NCBI RefSeq assembly: GCF_028769735.1
Contig: NC_088170.1
Location: 57,941,585-58,005,584, forward strand
DNA: 64,000 bases
Reading direction: 5' to 3'
DNA from: Zonotrichia leucophrys gambelii
Taxonomy: Eukaryota; Chordata; Aves; Passeriformes; Passerellidae
Shown: one piece after another, positions 1-32,998 of the stretch
How positions within the stretch are numbered: the stretch's first letter is position 1
Layout: every line of letters begins with the position of its first letter
Position numbers and translations under genes: made by a program
The notes under the pieces: model-generated
What the model saw: the letters and a program-made list of their open reading frames with translations, nothing else
What the model was told of the DNA's origin: nothing
Databases searched by the model: none

Positions 1-631
1 GTGCTGCAGCGGGTGGCTGATGGGCGGCGGCGGTGGCGGCGGGGGCGCGTAGTGCTGCTGGGGAGGCAGGATGTGATGGGGGTGCGACACCACCGGCTGG
101 CCCTGGTACTCGGGGTGGTGGTGAGCAGGCGCGGGCGCCGGCGGGGGCGGCTCTCGAGCGCCCGAGTTGGAATCATCCTGGATGGGGACAGTGATGAGGT
201 TGCTGTGCTTCCTCGTGGAGATGCGGAAGGTGTCCTGGCTGACGGGGCGGGGCGGCGGCGGGGCCATGGACATCTCGGCGGGAGGAGCACGGATGTCCTC
301 GTGGGGCTGGTTGTAGTGCTCGTGCGGCACGTGCTGCAGAGGAGGCGGCGGCATCATGATGTGCTGCTTGGGCGGAATGTGGCTCAGGTGGTGCTTCTCG
401 GGGGGCATGATGAAGCGCTCGGGAATCTCGGCCGGCGGCGGGGCGATGGGAGGGTGCACGGGCTCGATGGCAGGACGGGTAACAGGCTTGCCAGCTCTCA
501 TGTGGCGGTGGTTGATGTGAGCTTGTAAGTCCCTCTGTGACAGGTAAGTTCTCTTGCACCCTTGAACAATGCTGCACATGAAGAGAGACCCTCGGACGCA
601 CTGCTCGATTCGCTGCACAGGTTCGTTACAG
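1..631 (-). CDS. CBLL1: CBLL1 coding exon 6 (partial): finger and Pro-rich region
   Basis: The acceptor TTAATGTAG lies just above 631. The exon's first base completes Gly147, and residues CNEPVQRIEQC follow. It encodes the C2H2-like finger and then the Pro/His-rich tail (for example PPKQHIMMPPPPLQHVPHEH). It is much richer in GC and CpG than the surrounding introns. Confidence 0.97.
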
Positions 632-3600
632 CTACATTAAAAGAGAATATCGATTTATTATCATCACAGGGAGCTCAACATGCATTCTTCCTTGCTAATG
701 TAATTAGCCAAATTAGAACTGACAATTTTGCCCCACTGTAGCAATGAAAGAAACTTTTCAATTATTTTAAAGTTTACCTAGTTTATAAATATGGAAATGT
801 AACTATGAAAGAACATAAAACGTAAAAAACATAAAAATGTCATAAAACATAAAAATGTCATGAGGTAGAATTTTTAAGTACCATCTCTCAAACAAATTCT
901 TCTGTACTTTAAAACATAACATGGGTCATTTTCACTAAGTAAATCAAACTGCCATTAATTCCTTTTCAAATTACAACAATAACAAGTTACCTACCCAAAA
1001 CCAAGAAAGTAAACACTGATCTCTTACAATCCCAAAATATGGAATAGGAACAAGAAAGTTCAGAGCACTCTACTGCCTCTGCTAAATGTACATAAATAAG
1101 AGTCATGAATAGAGTATCTGAAATTAGATATTTAAGTTACTTTCTTACATTTCCTTTAATAACAAATCTTGAGATAACTTACCCTGGACACATCTTGTCT
1201 CCCTTTTTCTCATGTAGTATAGCACAGTCATAGCAGAAAACATGCTTGCAAGGTATCTAAAATAAAACATTTCTGTTAAAACATCGTGTATAAATATCTA
1301 TGTCATTCTGCAGAATACAGTTCCTCCCTCCAGTACACAGCTTATAATAAAGTAACTAAGTTACCAATGAGGTGAAGAAGCATAGCAGTGGTTAACAATT
1401 TACAGCATCTTTGCACAGAAACCTTCTGGAACAGTTTATGCTGAGTTTGGGTTTTTTTTGGGGTGGTGTTGTTTGGGGTTAAGTGTTGGTAAAAAACACT
1501 GGCAGAAGTTTGAGTCTTGCACTACTACCAACACTGAACTTTCACAGAAGCTGCACGTGCAATCTGATTATACTTGTCTTGCTGGCAAGGAAGGAAAGTT
1601 CTAAAAGCATTAACTGTCATTAAGTCACATGCTGAAGCCTGTTACATCATACTTACAAATCTAAATTAATCTCAGGGAGTTTTAAAGGTACATAAAAGTG
1701 AACAGTGTTTTCTAACTTCACTTCAAGTCTTCAACTGAGATAAAAAGCTTATTTTCAAACCAAAGTAGTGTAAGGTCAACACCCCAGAAACTGAAGGCTT
1801 TTTCTTTGTGATGGTGTTCTGTTTTTTGTTTAACATTTTCAGGTTTACTGTATTGAATCTGGGGGTAAAGAAAAATCAGTCAGACAGATGGAACAAAAAC
1901 ACCTGAGCAATGAAGGCCTCCAGCTCCATCCTGGTACTATTCTGCTGTTTATTCAGATGCCTGTTGAAATCAGTGATCTCTAGAAGCCTCAAGTAAAACC
2001 TCATTTTATCTAAAGGGAAACCATGGCTGCATCTTCCCCTGGTAATTTCACTCACCATGCGTCCATACATTTTGATGGGCAATCCACACTTATCACAGAA
2101 ATGAACTGGTGTATCATCCTTCTCCCCCAGCAAGTTTATCTGGTAGGACAGAGAAGATAAACCCCAACATCACAAAAGCTTCTAATTTCAATTATCATCA
2201 ACGCACCCATTATTTCTGAATTAGTTGAAAAGGAAGCAAGAACGCCACAAACAGGAGAAAGCAGAGGATATAATTTTAGTCAGACCAAAAACAACTGAAA
2301 AACTTTTAATTAACAAAGTATCTACCAGGACTATCTACAACTTGGTATGAAACACAGGCAAAGATTCATGACTTTACCTTATAATCCCAAAAAATGGGTC
2401 CAGGAAATCTCCTTTGGTTGCCAAACATTTCACCTCCTTTACATTCGTATCGCTCCTCCTTGTTATAATCAAATTCTTCTGTGGAAAGGAGAAAGAGAAG
2501 AAAGACACGAGCCAACCACAACACTTTCGTAACTGACAGCAGCTGCTATTAAGAGCATGGGTCACTTCTACTGAAATCATCAAAAATGCCACAGCACTTC
2601 CAATCTGCTGAGCCCATTCTACAGAAAGGTAGAACCAATGTAGTAAGACAGCCTGTTTTGGAAACGGGCACTACTGAAGCTCTACAGTGCAGCAGTACTT
2701 GGAGATTTGAAATTTGTTTTGTGTTTGGACAGCACCCTGGACTCTTCAGTCTCTGAGCAAAGTCTCAAACAATGCTGTGGAATAATACACTTCCCTACTA
2801 CAGGGAATTTACATGAATTTACCTTCATCACCAGCTTGTGTCTTCGCAGGCATCCTGTTCATATTTCTTGGAGTTCGAGGCGCAGGTTTGGCTTTATTGG
2901 TCTGCTTTGAAATAAGCTTTATAGGGATTCTTCTACGGACATCAAGACCACCCAATGATCCTGAACTATTTGTTCCTTGCAAATCATTGTCTGTGAAAGA
3001 AAATTTTAAAAAGTATAGATTTTTTCAGTTATCTAATCATCTCTGAAGAAGCTAAATATTAACAGAAATGTTTTAAGAAAAATTATTTTTAAAGCTTGCC
3101 TAAGATTCCTACAACACATCAAAATCTAACCACTACAAATAGGTATCTTTACAATTTATTCCAGAAGTCATGTCAAAAAACTGTACTGTGAACAGCAACA
3201 AATTCAGGAAATCTAGTTTGAAAATAAAGCCATTAAAATAACCTAGCTAGTTACACTTTTCTCCACAACAGCAACATTAACCTTGTAGCTCTTCTCACAG
3301 TGTGAAGAGCACTGGAGAGTTAATTCTTTGTACAACCTTGATGACACAGAATTTCTTATGTGAAAAGATAATTTTTACAATTTATGTATATTGTTTATTA
3401 AAGTAGGAAGGAAACTACTCATATATTCATATTAACTGTTCATATATTAACTCAAGATCTTGACATATCACTTACAAGTTTATTATAAAGTATCACAAAA
3501 ATACTGGTACTTAGGAATATGTAGTTGCATCCTTCCTAAACTGAGAATTACTGTTCCTGGCTATATACAAAATTCTCCTTAACCAGATTTACATCTAAGT

Positions 3601-5545
3601 ACCAGGATGAACAAAGCAAGAAATATCCTGACACACACATCAGCAGGTACAGGCTCCAAGAGACAGCACAGACCAGGCAATGCAACCAGCAACACCAATG
3701 AGGAGACAGAACTCCCTCAGCCTCCAGCGAGTTTATCTGAAACCACCTCACAGCATCTCATTCATACAAAAATGAAGTTACATACTTCACAAATCTTGCC
3801 AGCTCACTGGAATTGAACTGAAAACGCCACAGGTGTTTCAAAGCAGGGCACACTCAGTCTGGAAGGGGTGAGCCCCAAGCAGTTCCACAGCCCTGGAATG
3901 ACTGCAGAGGCCCCAAAGGACTGCAGTGCAGGACGCTGAAACTGGGGTCCATCAGTAGAATTCTGCACAATGCCTCACCAACTGCAGCCTCTCAAAGCCT
4001 GTAACCACCACACACTATGCAACAAGTAGAAGGAAAACCAAGAAAAAGCGGGATAGCTCTGAGTTTTTCAGCAGCTACCAGCAAAGCTAGGAAATGTGTC
4101 CGTTTCAAACTGGGACTGTGCCCTGACAGTCCTGTACCTCCAAATCAAAAGCCCTCAGTTCCCTAAGATAGATCAAACTCCTCTTAGAACTATGCTTGAC
4201 AGTTTCATTCTAAAAGGCAATATACAAAAAGGCAAAACCAATAAAGCTGGTTTTCACTTCTGGTCATTTGTTATTTCTTTCAGCTGTCCAGAACCTGCAA
4301 ACACTCAGCTACGTCATCTGGCATCCCCAGGGAGTGCTCAACCAAGGCATCAGAGGTAAAGCCACTTGTTTTCCACATGCTGGGAAATTCTGTTTTCTAT
4401 CAGAACACACAAAACCACAGCACCATAAACCACAGTCTCTGCAGCAACTCAGTCCATCTGCAAAGAGGGATAACTAAAAATAATTTTAAAAATCAAAAAC
4501 CTATTTATTAGTTAACCCACTAAACTGCCAAATAGGTTCAGTCACTTTTCCTCCTTATATCCTTTCAAGTCAGGAATATTTACATGAGTTAGCTGCTTAA
4601 CTAACCCAAACTAGGAAGATTATTAGTCACTCATGCTTCATGGAAGGATAATAAATTCCAGTCTGCAGGAGCATAATTTGCGGGATTATGTCCAGAAAAA
4701 ACTACGACAAACATACCAAACTTGTTGAGACTACCTAAAGAAGTTCTAATTAGGGGTGAGGCAGCCTACTGAAATGTCACCTTCATCAATTTAAGTTTTA
4801 TTTGTGCATTTCAAGCTTTATTAAAATTCACAAATACAGCCCAAATACATTGTACAGATAGAGTATAACGCAATCTTTTGTAGAGGAAAGGAAAAAAACC
4901 TCCAAAACCACCCTAGCACAAAGTCCACGTCCATTCATTTAATCACTGTACTACGCCAGCGCATGAGCAAGCAAAGGACCCCAGCTACGCCAGCGCGCTC
5001 ACCGGCAAACGGCACTCAAACCACGCAACCGAATTTAAGCACACGAGCAAGTTTCCTCTCGGGCCCCAAACAAACACGGAATGGGGAAACACACTATGGG
5101 CACCGAAGCCGGGAAACGCCGCGGGTAAACGAGCGTCTCTGCCCCACCTCCGGCACGTCACGGCCGCATCCGGTGCTGCGGGCCCGGCACCCGGCCCGGC
5201 CGCGCCACCAGCGCCCGCCGCTCCGCCCGGGCCGGGCCGGGCCGTGCCGCCGGCAGCGGCCCCTCAGCCCGGCCGAGCGCCCTCGGGGCGGGGGCAACGC
5301 CGGGCGCCGCCGGGCCCAAGGTGGCCCCGGGCCGCCGCGCCTGCCCGGGCAGGGAGCAGGCCCCGCGGCGCGCCCGAGCCCCGCCGGCGCTCCCGGGGGC
5401 CGCGCCGAGCCCGTCGCCGCCGCCCCTGCGCCGCCCCGCGCCCGCCGGCCCCGCTTGGCCGCTCCTCGCCCGGCGGCGGGCGCGAGCCCGGCGGGCCGGG
5501 CACGGACGGGCCCCCGGCCTCCCCCTGCTCACCATTGTGGTCCAT
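1..5545 (-). CDS. CBLL1: CBLL1 / Hakai, RING-type E3 ubiquitin ligase (partial, C-terminus outside window)
   Basis: Hakai ubiquitinates tyrosine-phosphorylated targets such as E-cadherin and is an accessory subunit of the m6A mRNA methyltransferase complex. The coding exons, high to low, are 5533-5545, 2823-2990, 2378-2478, 2056-2139, 1183-1256 and 1-631. Phase is kept across all junctions (440 nt before the last exon). The start reads MDHND and matches the family N-terminus. The RING Cys/His set begins with CDKC at residues 109-112, continues with CKHVFCYDC at 125-133 and ends with CPGC at 145-148. A C2H2-like finger follows (CSIVQGC to HINHRH). A His/Pro-rich tail with many PPPP runs then continues to residue 357, where the window ends; the human protein is 491 residues. 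What is seen is nearly identical to human Hakai through the RING. The stop codon, 3' UTR and rest of the Pro-rich tail lie to the left. Intron 1 (2991-5532) holds no recognised gene. Confidence 0.97.
828..861. repeat. Direct repeat, 16 bp x 2 with 18-bp period
   Basis: AACATAAAAATGTCAT occurs at 828-843 and 846-861, in the CBLL1 intron before the last exon. Confidence 0.85.
1183..1256 (-). CDS. CBLL1: CBLL1 coding exon 5: second half of RING
   Basis: 74 nt between acceptor TTTTAG and donor GTAAGT. It encodes residues 123-147, IPCKHVFCYDCAILHEKKGD and then KMCPG, including four of the zinc ligands. Confidence 0.97.
2056..2139 (-). CDS. CBLL1: CBLL1 coding exon 4: first half of RING
   Basis: 84 nt, acceptor CCTACCAG, donor GTGAGT. 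It encodes residues 95-122, with DDTPVHFCDKCGLPIKMYG holding the first two RING cysteines. Confidence 0.97.
2378..2478 (-). CDS. CBLL1: CBLL1 coding exon 3
   Basis: 101 nt, acceptor TTCCACAG, donor GTAAAG. It encodes residues from EEFDYNKEERYECKGGE to FWDYK (61-94), the conserved acidic and aromatic segment ahead of the RING. Confidence 0.96.
2823..2990 (-). CDS. CBLL1: CBLL1 coding exon 2
   Basis: 168 nt, acceptor TTTCACAG, donor GTAAAT. It encodes NDLQGTNSSGSLGGLDVRRR followed by IPIKLISKQ and a basic linker ending GDE, the basic N-terminal region of Hakai. Confidence 0.96.
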
Positions 5546-5745
5546 GATGCGGCGCGGGGCGCTGTGGGAGCGGAAGGGCGCGGCCGGAAGCGGCGGTGGC
5601 GCGGGCGGGGCGCGGGCGGTGGGGCCGCGCTGGCCGGGCCCCGGCAGAGCGCTCCGGGCCGGGCCGGGCGGGAACGCGGCAGCTCCGGCGTGCGGAGCCG
5701 CGGCTCGTTGGGACCCGGAGGCGGCCCCCTGGGTTTGGGGGGAAG
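5095..5745 (-). promoter_or_regulatory. CBLL1: CBLL1 CpG-island promoter and 5' UTR
   Basis: This is a dense CpG, GC-rich block surrounding the first coding exon. GC boxes lie near 5601-5620. Two ETS-type GGAA cores sit about 25-50 bp upstream of the ATG (around 5569-5580 and CCGGAAGCGG at 5584-5593). I see no TATA box, as expected for a housekeeping promoter. Long open frames on both strands here are a by-product of GC-rich sequence. Confidence 0.85.
5533..5545 (-). CDS. CBLL1: CBLL1 coding exon 1 with start codon
   Basis: Thirteen coding bases encode MDHN plus the first base of Asp5, ending at donor GTGAGC. The start was chosen because MDH is the family N-terminus, it sits in the CpG island, and the phase joins correctly to exon 2. 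Confidence 0.95.
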
Positions 5746-6494
5746 GATGGAGTGACAACATGAGCGGGTCTCTCCGTTCGGGAGCCGCGGAGGCCCCGGC
5801 CGGCCCCCTGTGCGGTGCGGGCCTCAGACACTGGGAAGGTGCGAGCGGCATCGCGCTCTCGGCTGCTGCTGGTCCGCCTCAAGTTGTGGCATGGAAATGG
5901 CACATTGCATGGAAATGGCATATTGCTGACACCCTGTACAAGTGATGGAACAGTGAATCTCCAGAAGCTTCACAGCTATAGAGTTCACTAGCTCAGGAGA
6001 GGACTTAAATTTAGCATTTTGTAATTCCGGTGTAATTCAGTGCGATGCTGAAGAATAGCACTGAAGAAAGGAAAGAAGTAAAAATACAACGAAGTCATAA
6101 GTTTTAAGTAGCAAATGGCCTCGAGCAGTCCTTCCACAACCCTAAAGTACGGGTAACTCTACTCCATGTGCTTCACAGGGGTGATTGTCTCACTAAAAGC
6201 CTCCCAGGTTGGGATCTTGTGGCCCTACAAACAATGTCTCTCATTATCTTTATAGCCTTAACATTTAAAGGCTGCCATTAAAGTCTAGCATTTCTTGTCT
6301 TACCCGCACAAGGCAGAGGGAACAGGTTTTCCCTTTTGTCCTTGTTGATCCTCAGAACAGACCCAAGGGAAGAGTGACACTGATCCCTTCATAATATGCT
6401 TTATCTCCACATAATAGGAATTCACAAAGAGAAGACTTAAAAAACCCAAAACTAAAGAAGAAACCCCCAAACATACAGACACAAGGAGCACATT
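5746..6494. other. Intergenic spacer between CBLL1 promoter and SLC26A4 3' end
   Basis: About 0.75 kb without a recognised gene. It contains an 18-bp tandem duplication at 5889-5924 and otherwise ordinary AT-rich DNA. Confidence 0.7.
5889..5924. repeat. Tandem duplication, 18 bp x 2
   Basis: The unit GCATGGAAATGGCACATT at 5889-5906 is followed directly by a copy at 5907-5924 that differs at one position. It lies at the upstream edge of the CBLL1 CpG island. Confidence 0.9.
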
Positions 6495-9190
6495 TTCAGT
6501 ACGCACAACTTTATTTTCTAGTTAATGGGTACAATTACTTTTCAAATGCAGCTTTTTAAAAGTGTAAAAAAACTTAAAATACATCTCCAAATTTGATATC
6601 TGACATGCAAAGACAGAACAGTAATACTCAAAATGCATACAAAAATACCACTTCTTCATCCTACTGGAAAAAAATAAGCACATCTAGTTACACTACGTAA
6701 AGATATTTTAATTAGTACAAAACTGTAGAGAATTTTAGCTTCATTGCAAAATCCTTTATTTTGGTATCCTTAATTTTGATGGATACATAGAAAATTAAGC
6801 ACATAACCACTGAGAAAGGCATTTGAATGCATTCTGCATACTACATCTTACTCTTCTGTGCCACTGTAGGCTTTGAGAGAAATGCTGTTTTTCAGAAAAT
6901 GTTTAATATTTTGTTCCTGTTAAATTAAGAACAACCATGCCTGGAAGAAATACAAGGGCCAAGAATAAGTGCATTTTATCATATTTTATCACAATCCCAG
7001 ATCAGATGTCCTGTTTGGAAAAGAACTGGAAGACTGTTGAGTATTTAGTTGCTTTTTAAATACCTGTACAGACAAGAACTAGAGAAAGTTCAAAAAAGAA
7101 TGTAATGACATTCTCAAGTAAGAATCTGTACTCAAACTTCACAGTGCAGATGTTGCCTTGAGGGAAAAAACACCACTACCATTTTTTTTACCATCTTTCT
7201 GTAGACTGTGTCCTGCATAACAATTAGCTGAAAGCTTACTTACCAAGTAGATTATTTTATTTTTTACTTAAAATGTACATCTGTTTCAGAAAAACAGAAC
7301 AGCTTCTAAAAAACGTCACTGGCCTTGTGCACTGGCAGCTGTTGCAGTAGTCAGGTTAACAGGAGCTGGGGCCATGGCTGAGGTGTCAGCCTCCTGTGAG
7401 AGGCTGGCAAGGGGACAGGAGGAGGACAGGTGGAGTTAAAAGCATGAATTGGCACATCCCAGGCCGGGCTGAAGCACTGGTGCCAATAGAAATGAATGTT
7501 TCCATCTGCAGAGGTGCAGAGTGGTGTGATTTGTCTCTTGAACACTTGCCCCATCCTCAGATGGTGTGGATGCCCACCCCACAGCCTATGTACATTGTGA
7601 ATACAATCCTGCTGTTTGCTGGCTTGGACTGGAGCACCAACATCACCTCAATTCAAGTGTCTGTACTGAGAAACTTCACTGCTGTGAAGGCTGAAGTCTG
7701 TGCCTTAACAAGAGACTACAGATTTTAGATTGGTGGTGTTACCCATTATTTAAGATACTGGCCAAAGATTGTAGGATTTTTTTTCCCTGATTTTTTTCCC
7801 TAGGATCCTGAAGCCAGAATAATTTATTTAGTGCTTAGCTCTTTCACTGCTACCTGCAGCAGAAATCTCTGTTCAGTGTAATGTGAGAAAATTTCTCTGA
7901 TGAAATCAAGTAAGGAGAATTAAACATACTGAAGATAATTTTCCACATTGTTGAATGAAAAGGCATTTTATACCTGGACATTTCTTACACTTCAGTTTTT
8001 ATCTGTTTCCTTACAATCCAGGGTTTTTTCCATTTAAAAAATAATGTAATGCTAAAAAAATTAGGTAGCAGTCAGTTTTCCATCAAAATACATTCCTTCT
8101 TCATGAAAACTAAGAATATTAGTTAAGGATTAAAATTTTGCTGCTCAAATCTTTATCTTCTGTAAATTATTGCACTTGTGCATTATGAACTTTCATATGT
8201 AAAAGAACAGCAGCAGTTTGATGTAGACTATTAAAAGAAAAAATCTCTATAAAAATATAACTATTCATTAAACAAAAAATACACCTATATTCCATTTAAA
8301 AAACCCTAATGTCAATACTAGGTCACATTCTGACTTTCTTGCTTACACTCAGTATCAGCCTGTTTTACAGATTTCATTAAGTACCCAGGGACTAAGGTTT
8401 TCCTTAATTTATGTCATGATCTGGCTCTTGATGAAGATTATGTAACCTAGCCAAAATAATCTTCTCTGTCCCTTATTTAAGGGACAATAGAGTGCAAGAC
8501 TTGCTACAATGGGATCAATACAGATCTAATGAACCCATACCCAAGGGTCTATAGAGACTTTTCCTATTTGAAGTATTACTGTAGTTCAGTGCTGTTTCCT
8601 GTTCATGTGACAATTTCACCTGTCACCTCTTTCAGTGATCTAACTACCTGCAGCAATTTAAGGAATTGCTTGTCAAAAATGATCATGGTACATTTTTCAA
8701 GGCTTGTCAGCATATATTCTCACACAAATGTTCTTGAATTCAAAGCCTTGGCCAGCTAGAACTCCAGCCCTTTTACTAGGCTTTGTAGAAATATTGAACA
8801 AAAGGCTTGCCATCCAAAGGTTTTGGTCTCTTCCACTCTCCTGGGCAGGCCACAGAGCAGCTTTTCATCCTGTGCACACTGATAAAAGTGTAGTGCAACT
8901 TCTGCCTGACTAGTCCCAAAACTGAGTACATCTTTCACAATAGTCTTCTGATTTTCTTTTTTATTAATATATATCATAGCAGAAAGTGCTTGCAGAATCA
9001 AAGTCCAGAATATTTCTGGGATAATGCTAGCTAAAATTTGGAGAGTTATAGAGATCTGTATCATTCAGACAAACAATCAGGGTTTTCTTCAAGTGCAAAG
9101 ATTGTTTTCATAGCAGAAAATGCTGGTATGGATAGTACTGGTGGGTGGATATTGCTGTGCTCTCACAGGCAGGACAGTACCAGCAGTGCT
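6495..9190 (-). other. SLC26A4: SLC26A4 3' untranslated region (inferred)
   Basis: This AT-rich stretch with no conserved reading frame lies between the pendrin stop codon and the strongest poly(A) signal. Its length is similar to the human pendrin 3' UTR as I recall it. The exact end is an inference. Confidence 0.55.
6510..6515 (-). other. SLC26A4: Likely SLC26A4 polyadenylation signal (AATAAA)
   Basis: The minus strand reads AATAAA, followed about 20 bases on by a GT-rich stretch (GTGCTCCTTGTGTCTGTATG), a good downstream element. This implies a 3' UTR of about 2.7 kb. Further AATAAA copies at 6755-6760 and 7256-7261 could serve shorter transcripts. Confidence 0.6.
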
Positions 9191-30394
<21,204 letters not shown>

Positions 30395-30540
30395 GGCCCC
30401 GCCTGAGCCGGCAAGCGCGGCCCCCCCTGCCGGCCCCGCCGCGCCCGCGGCCCCGCAGCGCTGTCCGCGTCCTGAACCGCGGCTCTGCCTGCGCCCGCTC
30501 CCCGGCCTGGGGCAGGGCGAGCCGGCCCCGCCGCAGCCGC

Positions 30541-30547
30541 ATTTATA
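30541..30547 (-). promoter_or_regulatory. SLC26A4: TATA box of SLC26A4 (candidate)
   Basis: The minus strand reads GTATAAATGC inside the CpG island. It places a start site near 30510-30516, about 120 bases upstream of the ATG. No GT donor stands out between that point and the ATG, so a single first exon carrying both 5' UTR and start codon is likely. Human has a separate non-coding exon 1. Confidence 0.6.
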
Positions 30548-31489
30548 CGGCCGCCCACGGCCCGACGCTTTATTTACGGGGAAACAGAGAGACCCGGCTC
30601 CGGGCCGGCCCGGGCGACGCCTCCGTGCGCCCTCCCCCCGGTGCCCCCTGGTCAGCCCCGCTCCGGCCGGCGCTCCCGAGCGACCGCCCCGACAGCGCCC
30701 GTGCCCTCAGGCGGGGGCTGCACTTCAAAGGCGGCGGCCCGCGGGAAGGACTCCGGGGGCGCGGAGCGGGGTTGGCCGCACGCACACGAACCCCCGGCAG
30801 GTGAAGATGGCCTCTGCCCCTCAGCAGCTGCCCCCCAGAGCCACCTGCCCGCCGGCGGCCGCCGAAGTGCTCGCTGTTAAGGCGAGCCTGAGGGAGTGAG
30901 ATAGGACCGGCCAGTCTCGCAACACTGCTTGGCCCGCACGGAAGCCTCCTTGGAGTTCCCAAAGCCTTGCTGCGTCCCATGACCCAAGTTCTGGGAGTCG
31001 TCTCCATGCATAGATATAAATGCCTAACAAACAGCACCTGCTCTCCAAACCACCCCGAGCTCACGCAGCAGCCTCGGTGGGAAGAAGTGGCTCAGGCCCC
31101 ACAGGTTCTTTGTCACACCTGAAGGTGGCCCAGGGCTGCAGCTTCTGGTTTGCTGGAGGAGGCTCGTAGGGAGTGAGTTTTTTGGCAGTCCTGCTGTAAT
31201 TTAGGATTACAGATAGGACTGGGGCTGAAAAAGTCAGTCCTGCATGCTGAACACTGCTGGCTACATTTCAGCTCTTCTACCTTACCTACAGAAGACAACC
31301 TAGCACAGATCTTGCAGGAGTGAAGCAAAGCACGTGTCCTCCTCACCTAGGCGACTTCCTGAAGTAAGAATCAGTGCCAGCGTTTCAGCCATCACCAAAG
31401 AGGTACTGAGGGTACAGCACCAAGCAAAGTATTTGTTCAATGACCTACTCAGGCATGGAGTTGGTTTCAAAGCAATTAAGTCCTAACTT

Positions 31490-31535
31490 CATTTTAGTAA
31501 GTGTTCCATTTAGTAAGTGTTCCATTACTAAAATG
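31490..31535. repeat. 16-bp perfect tandem duplication within an inverted repeat
   Basis: TTTAGTAAGTGTTCCA occurs at 31493-31508 and again at 31509-31524. The pair is bounded by the inverted arms CATTTTAGTAA (31490-31500) and TTACTAAAATG (31525-31535). Confidence 0.9.
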
Positions 31536-32890
31536 GAAAGAAGCTATTTGCTGAAGTATTTTTGTAGGGTTAACACAATTCAGGTTTCCTAGTTCTGCAA
31601 CTGGCTTCCCCTCTGCTGCAGTGTAAGGAAATCTGGGTAAAGTGCTGAACTGCTTTGATCTGAGCAATGTTGTAGCCAGCACTGAAGCACCCAGCCTCCC
31701 AAAACAAGTCCCAGCGTTTTGCAGAAGTCTGTAAGCAAGGCACTCGAGTCAGTAAAAGCTGCAAGCTCCAGAGGAGCAAGGAAAGTGGTCTGATGTAAAT
31801 GTTACTTAATCCGGGATAGGAAAGCTTTCAGATTTTCTCATTAGCACATAACATTATGGGGAAATAGATGTCATATTGGAAAAGACACAGTAAGACATAT
31901 TCTAAAGCACATACTGAAAACTGAGCTAGCATCAAACCTGAGTAATGTATTATGTTAGAATCCACTCCAGATAAAAATGGAGCACCATGAAAAGCAGTTT
32001 TGAAAATTAACTTAAAAAAGCTGTTGTGGTAACATTATATTAGTTCTGAAATTAATACACATTAGTAAGACGTAGTTAACAAATACTTAGTTCTAAATTA
32101 GTTAATAAATACTTAGCTCTAAAATCAATACAATTAATACAATAGAAACACAATGAAATTACTCCAGCAGGTATAATGGCTTTTAGGCTAATCATAGAAG
32201 CAAAGAGCAACAGCAAAATCATTTGCAGGAACCCAATGTAGATGCCCTACACTTACCACATAAACTCAAGTTTTCAGGACTGGCTGTGTATTACATATTA
32301 CTTTCTCCTAGAACATCCACAAAACTACATTTATCTTATTACTTATGTAACTAGGATTTTAGAGAAGTGCTTGATACCAAGAGGAAAAGACATACTATGG
32401 AACAAGTAATTAACACAGGAAGGGTACAGTCAGAAGAATCTGAATTGAGTGAAACTCACACTCCTTGCAAATTTCTTTCCTGCAGCACATCTGTCTGAAC
32501 AGTACTCCCATCTTCAGCACCTCAGGTGATGATATGTGGTAGGAGCACCTGCAGGTGTTGTATAGATGAGAACTCTGTAGGACTCTGCATGAATCTTGGC
32601 AGGGCAGAAGTATGCAAGTTCGAGGACAGGAGTTTTCCAGAAAAAAAAAATAAATCTCTATCTGTATAACACAATGCATTTACCAGAATTTGAAAAGATA
32701 ATTATTTGAGGAAGAAGCTAGACTGTAAACCCTAGCTCAGAATGGATCCCATACACAGACACATCTGTGTCAAATCAGCTGCAAAGTGTTTCTGACCTGT
32801 GATGTTGCTGACCCCATTCAGGATGCACCTCCTTTCCTTTTACCTTTCAAGCCAGAAGGCAGGCTCTTAGTTTTTCATTTTTCAACTTCA

Positions 32891-32998
32891 GCTTTTTTAT
32901 TTGGTTGGTTGTTCTGTTTGTTTGTTTTGGTTGGGTTGTGGTTTTTTGTAGGTGTTTTTTTGGTGGAGGGTCTTCTGTTATTTTTTGGGGGGAAGGGT
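32891..32998. repeat. T/G-rich low-complexity tract
   Basis: A run of TTTG, GGTT and T-rich words (for example tttatttggttggttg and tttgtttgttttggttggg). The open frame reading across it has no complexity and is not a gene. Confidence 0.8.

Noticed and set aside
1..528. Plus-strand open frame of 175 codons
   Set aside because: It is exactly antisense to the Pro-rich last exon of CBLL1, whose own frame is conserved; the composition (Arg/Gly/Val-rich) is what antisense to GC-rich Pro codons gives.
4963..5945. Several open frames of 125-233 codons on both strands
   Set aside because: They are Ala/Arg/Pro/Gly-rich frames caused by few stop codons in the CBLL1 CpG island; only the 13-base CBLL1 first exon is supported.
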